This document shows positions 18,162 to 26,364 of a stretch of DNA of 64,000 nt, piece after piece; position 1 is the first letter of the stretch, and every line of letters begins with the position of its first letter. This DNA is from JAUNSR01 sp036655355 (lineage in GTDB: Bacteria; Bacteroidota; Bacteroidia; Bacteroidales; JAUNSR01): contig JAVVQG010000016.1 of the NCBI GenBank assembly GCA_036655355.1, positions 36,554-100,553 on the forward strand. Reading direction: 5' to 3'. A program made the position numbers and the translations under genes. The notes beneath the pieces were generated by a model. The model was not told where the DNA came from, searched no databases, and was given only the letters and a program-made list of their open reading frames with translations.

Positions 18162-20483
18162 ATGAATCCATTCAATGATTTTTATCGCAATTTCATTCGT
18201 AATCGGCAGATCTATTTGCTGAATATGATGGGCCTTGTGCCCGGACTGGCGTGTTGTTTACTGATCTTGTTATGGATACGGTATGAATACAATATAGATC
18301 GCCAATATCCGGAAGCCACGAAGATCGTGACGGTAGCGGGATACCACGAAGGTAGCGAAGCCTTCGGAGGGGCACCTCCGATTGTGGGACCCACGCTGGC
18401 GGCGGAAAATCCCGAGGTACTCGACTTTACGCGTGTTGTTTGGGGAAGCCGGAGTTTGAGTTATGAAAGCGAAGCGTTTGATATCGTATCCTTCGATGTG
18501 GATCCGGGCTATTTCTCTATTTTCGGAGTGGAGATGCGGGATGGGAAACCGTTCGGTGCGGATGAGATGAATAAATGCGTGGTCTCCGAATCGGTGGCAC
18601 GCGAGGTGTTCGGCGATAAGCCGGCCGTGGGACAAATGTTGACCTTCGATTCGGGTACCTTCGAGGTTGCCGGTGTGATGAAAGACCCGGATAAGAACAG
18701 CACCGTGTTGGGCGCTGCAGGCGAATTGAGTCGTCCGGGCGTATGCGTACTGTTGCCGATTCTCCGCAACAAGGAATCGCTGCAATATTGGTACAACAAC
18801 AGTTACCGCACGTACCTGCGCATGAAAGATACGCCCGATATGGCGCTTTTCCGGGAGAAGATCAAAAACAGGGTGATGGAGGCGCAACCGGAATTCGCCC
18901 TTTATCTCACCTCCGATCTTTTGGTGAATCGCAATTTATATACCTATGGCAATATCCAACGGATGCGTCTGATGGGAATCATCGCCCTAGCGGTGTTGCT
19001 GATCGCCTGTATCAATTTCATCAACCTGGCTACGGCGGGATTTACGAAGAGTTCATTTCAAACGGGACTTCGCAAGATACTGGGCGCCTCGCGTGCCGGA
19101 TTGATCGGCCATTATCTGTTCAATACGTTTCTGATCATCCTGATCTCCTTCATCCTGGCCATCGGATTGGCGTTGTTGGTGTTTCCGATTTTCAATTCGA
19201 TGATGGGCAAATCGCTCGAGATGAGGGACCTTTTCTCGCCGGATCAGATTTGGCTGGGACTCGGAGTCGTGGTGTTCACGACGCTTTTGGCGGGAATCTA
19301 TCCGGCCATTTACCTCTCCTCTTTCAAGCCTTTGAACATTTTGAAGGGAACCTATTCCAGAGGAAGCTGGAATGCCCGTTTCCGCGAGGTGCTGGTGGTG
19401 ATTCAGTTCTGCGTATCGATCGTATTGATCATCTCCACGTTGGTTATCTCCAAACAGATCCGGATGTTTCAGACGATGGATCTGGGGTATGAGTGGCACG
19501 AGGTGATGTATGTTTCTTTGCGAAATGAGAACCAGCAACGCAAAGGGAAACTATTGAAATCGGAATTGCTCAAAGAACCTTCTGTGGAGCGGGTGAGCCT
19601 TTCGGTATCGCTCCCCTCCAATATCAATTGGAACGGCGTGGGCTTTCAATGGGGCGATGATGAGGAGAATGCCAAAAAGCTGATCACCTTTAATTTTGCC
19701 GATGAGGATTGGGCATCCGTTTACGACCTGAAATTCCGTGAGGGGACTTTCTACTCCGATTCAACCAGGGGTGTGGTGGTGAATGAGAAGATGCTTGAGA
19801 TGATGGATACCGATACGGGTTTGGATAAGGAGATCCGACGGAACCAAGATGCGATGAAGATCGTAGGGGTATTGGATAAATTTATGTTCAATAACTTCAA
19901 GACTACGGCCGAACCTTGTCTGATTCTCCCTTTCCAGGAAGGGGTATCCCCAAATATTGTGAATATTCGGGTGAGCGGAAATAACCTGCAGCAGGTTTAT
20001 GAAACGATTCAGAAACGAACCGAAGCGATTTTGGGTGAGAAACCCACGGTTCGCTTCCTCGATCACAACATCGAATTAAAGCTAACGGCAGAAAGGCAAT
20101 CTTCGCAGATGGTAACCTATTTTTCGGTATTGGCGATTATCATTTCCTGTCTCGGTTTATTCGGACTTGCCGCTTTTATGATAGAGCAGAAACGCAAGGA
20201 GATCGGCATCCGTCGTGCAAACGGTGCACAGATTCGAGAAATCATCTGGTTGCTGAACATGAACTTTATCAAACCGGTATTGATCGGCTTTGTGATAGCG
20301 TGTCCGGTAGCGTGGTATCTCATGAACAAATGGCTCGAGAATTACATGGATAAAACCTCGCTTGATCTATGGATCTTCGTTGGTGCGGGGGTGATTACGA
20401 TTGCCATCGCCATCCTTACCTTGGTGTGGCGTACGTGGAGCGCGGCAACCGAAAATCCGGTGAATTGCCTCAAAGAGGAGTAA
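18162..20483 (+). CDS. FtsX/MacB-like ABC transporter permease 3
   Basis: A 773-residue permease with the same duplicated FtsX architecture as the two at 6.9-11.7 kb: N-terminal helix (about 17-37), first periplasmic domain, helices around 268-430, second periplasmic domain, and three C-terminal helices preceded by the coupling segment KEIGIRRANGA. The tail NPVNCLKEE is the family's end motif. It is the last gene of the TolC-adaptor-ATPase-permease operon; a strong terminator follows. Confidence 0.9.
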   Translation: MNPFNDFYRNFIRNRQIYLLNMMGLVPGLACCLLILLWIRYEYNIDRQYPEATKIVTVAGYHEGSEAFGGAPPIVGPTLAAENPEVLDFTRVVWGSRSLSYESEAFDIVSFDVDPGYFSIFGVEMRDGKPFGADEMNKCVVSESVAREVFGDKPAVGQMLTFDSGTFEVAGVMKDPDKNSTVLGAAGELSRPGVCVLLPILRNKESLQYWYNNSYRTYLRMKDTPDMALFREKIKNRVMEAQPEFALYLTSDLLVNRNLYTYGNIQRMRLMGIIALAVLLIACINFINLATAGFTKSSFQTGLRKILGASRAGLIGHYLFNTFLIILISFILAIGLALLVFPIFNSMMGKSLEMRDLFSPDQIWLGLGVVVFTTLLAGIYPAIYLSSFKPLNILKGTYSRGSWNARFREVLVVIQFCVSIVLIISTLVISKQIRMFQTMDLGYEWHEVMYVSLRNENQQRKGKLLKSELLKEPSVERVSLSVSLPSNINWNGVGFQWGDDEENAKKLITFNFADEDWASVYDLKFREGTFYSDSTRGVVVNEKMLEMMDTDTGLDKEIRRNQDAMKIVGVLDKFMFNNFKTTAEPCLILPFQEGVSPNIVNIRVSGNNLQQVYETIQKRTEAILGEKPTVRFLDHNIELKLTAERQSSQMVTYFSVLAIIISCLGLFGLAAFMIEQKRKEIGIRRANGAQIREIIWLLNMNFIKPVLIGFVIACPVAWYLMNKWLENYMDKTSLDLWIFVGAGVITIAIAILTLVWRTWSAATENPVNCLKEE

Positions 20484-20505
20484 CTTAACGTGAATTGATA
20501 TAAAG

Positions 20506-20550
20506 CAGACAGTATGTTTCGATTGGTTGAAACGTGCTGTCTGTTTTTGT
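20506..20550 (+). terminator. Terminator of the efflux operon
   Basis: CAGACAGTATGTTTC and GAAACGTGCTGTCTG form a stem of about 15 bp with G-U pairs, followed by TTTTTGTTTT. It starts 22 bases after the permease 3 stop. Confidence 0.85.
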
Positions 20551-20636
20551 TTTAAACGAATGCCGGTGATTTCTGAACAATCTGAAAATAAAATAGGTTA
20601 TTAGTTAACGAAAGAGTGGTAATCGTTTTTCTTCCA

Positions 20637-20644
20637 TATATTTG
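20637..20644 (+). promoter_or_regulatory. Bacteroidota-type -7 element
   Basis: TATATTTG matches TAnnTTTG. It would start transcription near 20651, about 20 bases before the ATG at 20672, and argues against the upstream in-frame TTG at 20642, which lies inside this element. No clear -33 TTTG is seen. Confidence 0.55.
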
Positions 20645-20671
20645 AAGGTATATAAACTTAATGAAAATAAA

Positions 20672-22057
20672 ATGTTGATATTTATTAATTTAGCTATCTT
20701 TTTAATATTAATAGGCGTGCTGGTAGTACTCCAGAAGCGCTATGTAAAATTCTCCACCCGTGTATTTGTAGCTACGGGCATGGGGGTGCTTTTCGGAGTA
20801 TTTCTTCAGCTCTTTTTCAAACCCGATGTGATTGCCCAGACCTTGCAGTGGACGGCGATTTTCGGCGAGGGGTATGTACGGTTGTTGCAGATGATTGTGA
20901 TGCCGTTGATCTTCGTGTCGATTCTCTCGGCGATTATCAACCTCAAAAACGGAGGGGAAGGATTGGGGAAGATGGCGTTTCTGATTGTGGGAATATTGGT
21001 TGGAACGGCTATGATTGCCGCCCTTGTGGGTGTGGTGACGGCCAACGGTTTCGGTCTTTCGGTAGAGGGACTTCAAATGGGAGCTATGGAATCCGCGCGG
21101 GGAGCTGCATTGGAAAATAAACTTACCGATCTGGATGCGATGCCATTCTCTCAACGTTTGATCGAGTTAATTCCGACCAATGTGTTTCAAGATTTCTCCG
21201 GAAGTAGGGATTCCTCAACCATCGGCGTGGTGATTTTTACCTCGTTCCTGGGTATCGCCGCATTGGGGATCCGGAAGAAAAAACCGGTATCGTTCGAGTT
21301 CTTTAAAAACCTGGTCGTTTCATTGCACGATGTGATTATGCGTTTGGTGACGCTGATTCTTCGCCTTACTCCGTACGGTATCGTGGCCTTGATGGCAAAG
21401 GTGGTTGCTACCAGCAGTGTAGCAGATATACTGAATCTGGGGACCTTCATTGTAGCCTCTTATGTAGCGCTTATCTCGATGTTTGTGATCCATTTGCTGC
21501 TGATTTCCTTTGTAAAGGTGAATCCGGTGACGTATGTGAAAAAGGTGCTTCCGGTGTTGACATTCGCTTTCACTTCGAGAAGCAGTGCGGGTACGATTCC
21601 GTTGAATGTGGAAACGCAGACCGATAAGTTGGGCGTGGACGAAGGGGTTGCCAACCTTTCGGCTTCGTTGGGTGCGACGATCGGCCAGAATGGTTGTGCA
21701 GCAATTTATCCGGCGATGTTGGCCATCATGATTGCTCCGGTGGCAGGGGTGGATCCGATGAGTCTGGAGTTCATCATTAAGTTGATTGCGATCATCGCAA
21801 TCAGTTCTTTCGGCGTTGCCGGAGTGGGTGGCGGTGCAACGTTTGCCGCTCTGATCGTACTTTCGTCGCTGAATTTCCCGGTAGCTCTGGTAGGCTTGCT
21901 GATTTCGGTAGAGCCGCTGATCGACATGGGCCGAACGGCGCTGAATGTGAACGGCGCGATGGTGACCGGTGTGATCTCGTCGCGTTTGCTTCGAACCTTT
22001 GACATGAAGGTGTTCCGAACCCCGAATGCGGTCGAAGAGAAAGAGATGAAGTTGTAA
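20672..22057 (+). CDS. Dicarboxylate/amino acid:cation symporter (TcyP-like)
   Basis: About 461 residues from ATG 20672. It has eight to nine hydrophobic segments and the DAACS signature region RSSAGTIPLNVETQTDKLG, followed by ASLGATIGQNGCAAIYPAML and a glycine-rich GVAGVGGGATFAA segment. This resembles the cystine-specific TcyP branch of the glutamate/dicarboxylate:H+/Na+ symporters more than GltP, but substrate assignment from sequence is tentative. It is a single-gene unit with its own promoter and terminator. Confidence 0.85.
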   Translation: MLIFINLAIFLILIGVLVVLQKRYVKFSTRVFVATGMGVLFGVFLQLFFKPDVIAQTLQWTAIFGEGYVRLLQMIVMPLIFVSILSAIINLKNGGEGLGKMAFLIVGILVGTAMIAALVGVVTANGFGLSVEGLQMGAMESARGAALENKLTDLDAMPFSQRLIELIPTNVFQDFSGSRDSSTIGVVIFTSFLGIAALGIRKKKPVSFEFFKNLVVSLHDVIMRLVTLILRLTPYGIVALMAKVVATSSVADILNLGTFIVASYVALISMFVIHLLLISFVKVNPVTYVKKVLPVLTFAFTSRSSAGTIPLNVETQTDKLGVDEGVANLSASLGATIGQNGCAAIYPAMLAIMIAPVAGVDPMSLEFIIKLIAIIAISSFGVAGVGGGATFAALIVLSSLNFPVALVGLLISVEPLIDMGRTALNVNGAMVTGVISSRLLRTFDMKVFRTPNAVEEKEMKL

Positions 22058-22093
22058 GGGGGAGTAAATAGGAGAGCCCGAAATAATATTGGA

Positions 22094-22143
22094 TAGCCTG
22101 AATGATCAGACCCACACGGTCCGGATGATTCAGGCTTTTTTTT
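22094..22143 (+). terminator. Terminator after the symporter gene
   Basis: AGCCTGAAT and ATTCAGGCT form a perfect 9-bp stem with further internal pairing, followed by TTTTTTTT. It ends the symporter transcript. Confidence 0.85.
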
Positions 22144-22260
22144 ATTTGTATACTATCCGGAACCTTTAATAATGCCGGATTATGCACAAATTGCAGTCAA
22201 TTATTCCGTTTCGTATCTTTTCCGGTACTTCCTATTTAAGCAACTCCTTATTTTGGATTG

Positions 22261-22268
22261 TATTTTTG
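22261..22268 (+). promoter_or_regulatory. Possible -7 element before the AraC regulator
   Basis: TATTTTTG fits TAnnTTTG. Transcription would start near 22275, upstream of the ATG at 22311. No convincing -33 element is visible. Confidence 0.4.
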
Positions 22269-22310
22269 TAGCACCTCCTCTGGGCGTGGTTGAGGCTACA
22301 CAGAGAGCTT

Positions 22311-23228
22311 ATGAAAAATGGAAATATACTAATGAAAATGTCAACGGACAACACTTCATTCAAAATAGATAGCAGAGATGAGTATTCTCTTTTTGAGAAT
22401 CTAGAGCAAATTGTAAAATGTTTGGAGAAACAGCGATTGGCCGATGTGGGGCGGTTTATCTCTTTTCAACCCGGTGAACAATATAAAAAACATGCTCATG
22501 TAAGAATAGAGATCAATTACGTGAAGAAAGGAAGTTGTATCATTGAACTGCCCGAAGAAACCATCAGTTTTAAAGAGGGAGAGTTGATGATCATCTGCTC
22601 AAACGTGCTCCATTCTTTTCAGGCCGGTCCAAGCGGATGTACCTTAATGCAGTTGGAGTTTCTTCCGGAGATATTCAACCGGGTTCAGCACTCACTGGAT
22701 TCGAAGGAGGATGAATTGTCTCCCTGCAATATTTTCAGTTCAAAGAACGACTTGATCAAGATTGTGAATAACATCTCCATTGTACGTGCCGTGGAACAGA
22801 TTCTGAGTGAACTGAAGAGTAGGGGAAAATATTACCAACATCTGATCATCATGCATTATGCGGAACTTCTTATTCTTATTTACAGACATCTGACGGATAA
22901 TTACATCCCCTTGTGTTCAAATCAGATGATGAAAGATGCAATCGGTTTTGTCAAGGAACATTATCAGGAGAATATCAGCTCGGGCGATATAGCCCAACAT
23001 GCAGGCATTAGTGAACGGTATCTCCGAAAGATTTTTGCGCATCATCTGGATATTACCCCAATGGATTACTTGAATCAAATACGAATTAATAAATCAATCG
23101 AATTACTTCGACTCACCTCGTTATCAATCAAAGAGGTCAGTTTTTTGTGCGGATTCAATTCGCCTCAATATTTTTCACGCGTGTTCAAACAACAAACAGG
23201 AAGTACTCCGCGTGAGATCATCAAATAA
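22311..23228 (+). CDS. AraC-family transcriptional regulator
   Basis: About 305 residues from ATG 22311, preceded by AGAGAG; ATGs at 22332 and 22338 are also possible, and the frame extends to a TTG at 22290. The N-terminal half is a cupin-type sensor domain (FISFQPGEQYKKHAHVRIEINYV, then a GELMIICSNVLHSFQ segment). The C-terminal 100 residues form the double helix-turn-helix of AraC proteins (ISSGDIAQHAGISERYLRKI and IKEVSFLCGFNSPQYFSRVF). It lies 46 bases before the GH2 gene and probably activates the glycosidase genes downstream in response to a sugar. Confidence 0.9.
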   Translation: MKNGNILMKMSTDNTSFKIDSRDEYSLFENLEQIVKCLEKQRLADVGRFISFQPGEQYKKHAHVRIEINYVKKGSCIIELPEETISFKEGELMIICSNVLHSFQAGPSGCTLMQLEFLPEIFNRVQHSLDSKEDELSPCNIFSSKNDLIKIVNNISIVRAVEQILSELKSRGKYYQHLIIMHYAELLILIYRHLTDNYIPLCSNQMMKDAIGFVKEHYQENISSGDIAQHAGISERYLRKIFAHHLDITPMDYLNQIRINKSIELLRLTSLSIKEVSFLCGFNSPQYFSRVFKQQTGSTPREIIK

Positions 23229-23274
23229 AAAATCATTCCTTATTGATCTCTATGTTTATTTTAAAACCAGTTTC

Positions 23275-26241
23275 ATGCAATCTAAACTATTAAAACGTAT
23301 CGGTTTGAGTGTTTTGGTTTCTTTCGCTGCTCATTCCGGTAGTGCACAAGATATCACTCAATACGTAATGCCTGAAAAAGTTTCCGGTATATCCCAACAT
23401 CGGATGTTATTAAGCGGAACATGGCAATTTCAATTTAATCCCACCCAAACCTGGAAACCGGTCGTGGTACCCGGCGAACTGGCGATGCAAGGGTTCGCCA
23501 TCGAACATGACCGTCCGGTACTCTATAAGAAGGAGTTCGATGTGCCGACTGAATTCAAGGATAAAACCCTGATTTTGCGGTTTGACGGAGTGTATGCGTA
23601 TGCCCGCTTGTGGGTAAACGGCAAATACGTACAGGATCATTTCGGTGGATTTACCCGTTGGGAAAGCGATGTGACCCACTTGTTGCGTCCGGGTGCGAAA
23701 AATGAGATTAAAATAGAAGTCACAGACTTGAAAGACGACATTTCATACGCTTCGGGGTATGCGCATCACCCGATTGCAGGGATTCTGAGGGATGTTGAAT
23801 TATATGCTTTGCCGGCGTGTAATCTGAGTAATCTGAGTGTGGAGACACATCTGGATTCTTTGTATCAGGATGCAAACCTCTTCGTCAGTGTACATGCGAA
23901 TGCATCCCCCGGAAGTACGATCCGTTTTGAATTGACCTCTCCGAAAGGGGATAAAATCGAATTGGATTCGCCGATACGCTCTTTGCAAGATGGAAAAAAC
24001 GAATATCGCTTTCCGATAACCCGACCAACGAAATGGGATGCCGAACATCCTCACCTGTATCAACTCTCGATGACGGTTCTCCAAGAGGGACGCGAGCAGA
24101 TGCGCTACAAACGGAAGGTGGGATTTCGCGATATCCAAATCCGCGGAAACAAGATGCTGGTAAACGGAAGTGCTGTGAAATTACGCGGTGCCTGTCGTCA
24201 CGATATTCATCCGACGCTCGGGAGAACCACTACGCGTGAACTTGATAGTCTTGACGTCCAGTTGTTTCGAAGAAGCAATATGAACTTTGTAAGGACTTCT
24301 CACTACCCGCCGACTGAACGATTCTTGGAGTTTTGTGATGAAGCGGGATTATATGTGGAATGTGAAACGGCTCTGTGTTTTGTGGATACGCATCGTCAGA
24401 AGAATTATGGACCCGCAGCATCGCAGAACGATACACTCTTTACTGGCAGGTACCTGCAACAATTAAAAGAGATGGTTACCAGTTTCCGCTCTCACCCCTC
24501 CATTTTATTCTGGTCTGTTGGGAATGAGTGTAATTATGGAGGTAATTTTCAATATTCATATGATTGGGTGAAACAAAATGACCTTACTCGTCCAGCAATC
24601 TTCAGTTATCCGGGCTCTGTAGAAAAAGGAAAGAAAACGTTCGATATCCTGAGTATGCATTATCCCGGAGTGGACGGTACGATGAATCAATGGGGTGCCA
24701 CTACGCAGGGATTCCAGACATCCTCCATGCCGAGTATTTTCGACGAATGGGCACATGTGCCATGTTATACCTACTCTACGTTGCAGGATGATCCGAATAT
24801 TCGCGAATTCTGGGGGGAATCCCTTGACAAAATGTGGGGTAAGTTGTTTGATGCTCCCGGAGGATTGGGAGGGGCGATCTGGGGATACATCGATGAAACG
24901 TTTATGGTTCCCGCTCCCCATACCGGAAATTCTTATTGGATCGAATATGCACATACCGCCAAGCCGAAAGATTATCAAGGTGATTGTGTGGGATATGGCG
25001 AATGGGGTATCGTAGATGTGTGGAGGCGTGAGAAACCGGAATTCTGGGGAACAAAAAAAGCGTATTCTCCCATTAAACTACTTGCTACTCAAGTCCCTGA
25101 ATTCACAAGTGGCACACCTCTTGTTTTGCCCGTATACAATCGTTTCGATCATACGAATCTGAAGGAGATTCAGGTGCGTTTCTCCTATAAGGATATTTCG
25201 GGTAGTTTCACGCCGGAATCTCTTCATCCGCATCGGAAAGGACGTATTGTGCTGCCTGCTCAGAAATGGGAGGGGGGTGAAGAAGTTAAGATTGACTTTC
25301 TAACCAACGAAAATGAATTGATCGATGCTTATGTCGTCACATTGGGGAGTCACTCGTCATTTGGTGCTGAAAAATCATCGGGTAAGTTGCACGTGCGGGA
25401 AACAGCGGACCAACTCGTTATCGAAGGAAAGGATTTCTGTATTCCATTTGATAAAAAAAGCGGATTGATCGTAGATGCGGTCTCGAAGGGGGAGGTTGTT
25501 ATTGAAAAAGGACCTTTCCTGAATCTGGATTTGAATGTCAATCACCTTACGGGAGCGGAAGTTCGTGAAAAAGCCCGGAATTACATTGTGAATGATGAAG
25601 ATTGGATGCCGGGTGAGTTTTCATGGAAGAAAGAGAAACATCAGGTGGATATTCTTTTAAGTGGAAAATACCGGGATATCGCCGTTGAAATGAATTTGCG
25701 AATTCATTCAAATGGAAAACTGGAGATTGATTATCGTACCACCGGTGAACCGAATGGCTGGTTGCGTGAATCGGGACTCAAATTCTATCTTCCGGAAAAT
25801 ATAGCACAGTTAAAATGGAAAAGAAAGGGTTACTGGAGTGCATATCCCGAAAATGCATTTGCCGGAAATAAAGGGGAAGCACCACTCTACAACTCACGAA
25901 AGGGGGGGTATGGAGAAGACCCCGGACAACCGTGGAATATGGATACACACAACTATTACTATTTTGCGAATCCCGGTGCGGATGTACAAAAGCCACTTAC
26001 CAATATTGCAAAAGGTATGAAGGAACATATTTATTCCTATTCCCTGCAGGGAAATCAAAAAGGAGCCTTAGAGGTTTTGTCCGGTTCCGGGAAATTAGCG
26101 GCCCGTCTGAATAAACGAAAAGACGAACAGTTGATTCTATATGTAAATACCGAATGGGATTATCCTGAAATTGCATGGGGAAATTATTGCAAAGCACTTG
26201 ACGTGGTGCCGTGTCACGGAAAAATAACGGTTCAATTATAA
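23275..26241 (+). CDS. Glycoside hydrolase family 2 protein (beta-galactosidase-like)
   Basis: 988 residues from ATG 23275, which starts a clear signal peptide (ending HSGSAQ); an in-frame GTG at 23212 would disrupt it. The N-terminal sugar-binding and Ig-like domains (about 50-290) lead into a TIM barrel with the acid/base Glu418 in SVGNECNYGG and a nucleophile candidate Glu491 in SIFDEWAHVPCY. The C-terminal region (about 590-988) holds further beta domains. It is predicted to hydrolyse beta-galactosides, or related beta-glycosides, in the periplasm. Exact specificity cannot be read. A hairpin follows directly after the stop. Confidence 0.88.
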   Translation: MQSKLLKRIGLSVLVSFAAHSGSAQDITQYVMPEKVSGISQHRMLLSGTWQFQFNPTQTWKPVVVPGELAMQGFAIEHDRPVLYKKEFDVPTEFKDKTLILRFDGVYAYARLWVNGKYVQDHFGGFTRWESDVTHLLRPGAKNEIKIEVTDLKDDISYASGYAHHPIAGILRDVELYALPACNLSNLSVETHLDSLYQDANLFVSVHANASPGSTIRFELTSPKGDKIELDSPIRSLQDGKNEYRFPITRPTKWDAEHPHLYQLSMTVLQEGREQMRYKRKVGFRDIQIRGNKMLVNGSAVKLRGACRHDIHPTLGRTTTRELDSLDVQLFRRSNMNFVRTSHYPPTERFLEFCDEAGLYVECETALCFVDTHRQKNYGPAASQNDTLFTGRYLQQLKEMVTSFRSHPSILFWSVGNECNYGGNFQYSYDWVKQNDLTRPAIFSYPGSVEKGKKTFDILSMHYPGVDGTMNQWGATTQGFQTSSMPSIFDEWAHVPCYTYSTLQDDPNIREFWGESLDKMWGKLFDAPGGLGGAIWGYIDETFMVPAPHTGNSYWIEYAHTAKPKDYQGDCVGYGEWGIVDVWRREKPEFWGTKKAYSPIKLLATQVPEFTSGTPLVLPVYNRFDHTNLKEIQVRFSYKDISGSFTPESLHPHRKGRIVLPAQKWEGGEEVKIDFLTNENELIDAYVVTLGSHSSFGAEKSSGKLHVRETADQLVIEGKDFCIPFDKKSGLIVDAVSKGEVVIEKGPFLNLDLNVNHLTGAEVREKARNYIVNDEDWMPGEFSWKKEKHQVDILLSGKYRDIAVEMNLRIHSNGKLEIDYRTTGEPNGWLRESGLKFYLPENIAQLKWKRKGYWSAYPENAFAGNKGEAPLYNSRKGGYGEDPGQPWNMDTHNYYYFANPGADVQKPLTNIAKGMKEHIYSYSLQGNQKGALEVLSGSGKLAARLNKRKDEQLILYVNTEWDYPEIAWGNYCKALDVVPCHGKITVQL

Positions 26242-26248
26242 AACTACA

Positions 26249-26277
26249 AGAGGGTATGCTGCGGTATACCCTCTTTT
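26249..26277 (+). terminator. Hairpin/terminator after the GH2 gene
   Basis: AGAGGGTA and TACCCTCT form a perfect 8-bp stem followed by TTTT, seven bases after the GH2 stop. It would end or attenuate the transcript before the phosphoesterase gene. Confidence 0.65.
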
Positions 26278-26364
26278 CAAATATAATGGTTAATTTAGCG
26301 AGCGTCTTGAAATTCACAACTGCTTAAAAAATAGCCTCCTGCTTATAGGGGGAAACCTAACATT

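Noticed and set aside
20642..20671. TTG start for the symporter
   Set aside because: The TTG lies inside a TAnnTTTG promoter element; the ATG at 20672 fits the first membrane helix.
23212..23274. GTG start for the GH2 protein, overlapping the AraC gene
   Set aside because: It would put 21 residues before an otherwise clean signal peptide; ATG 23275 is preferred.
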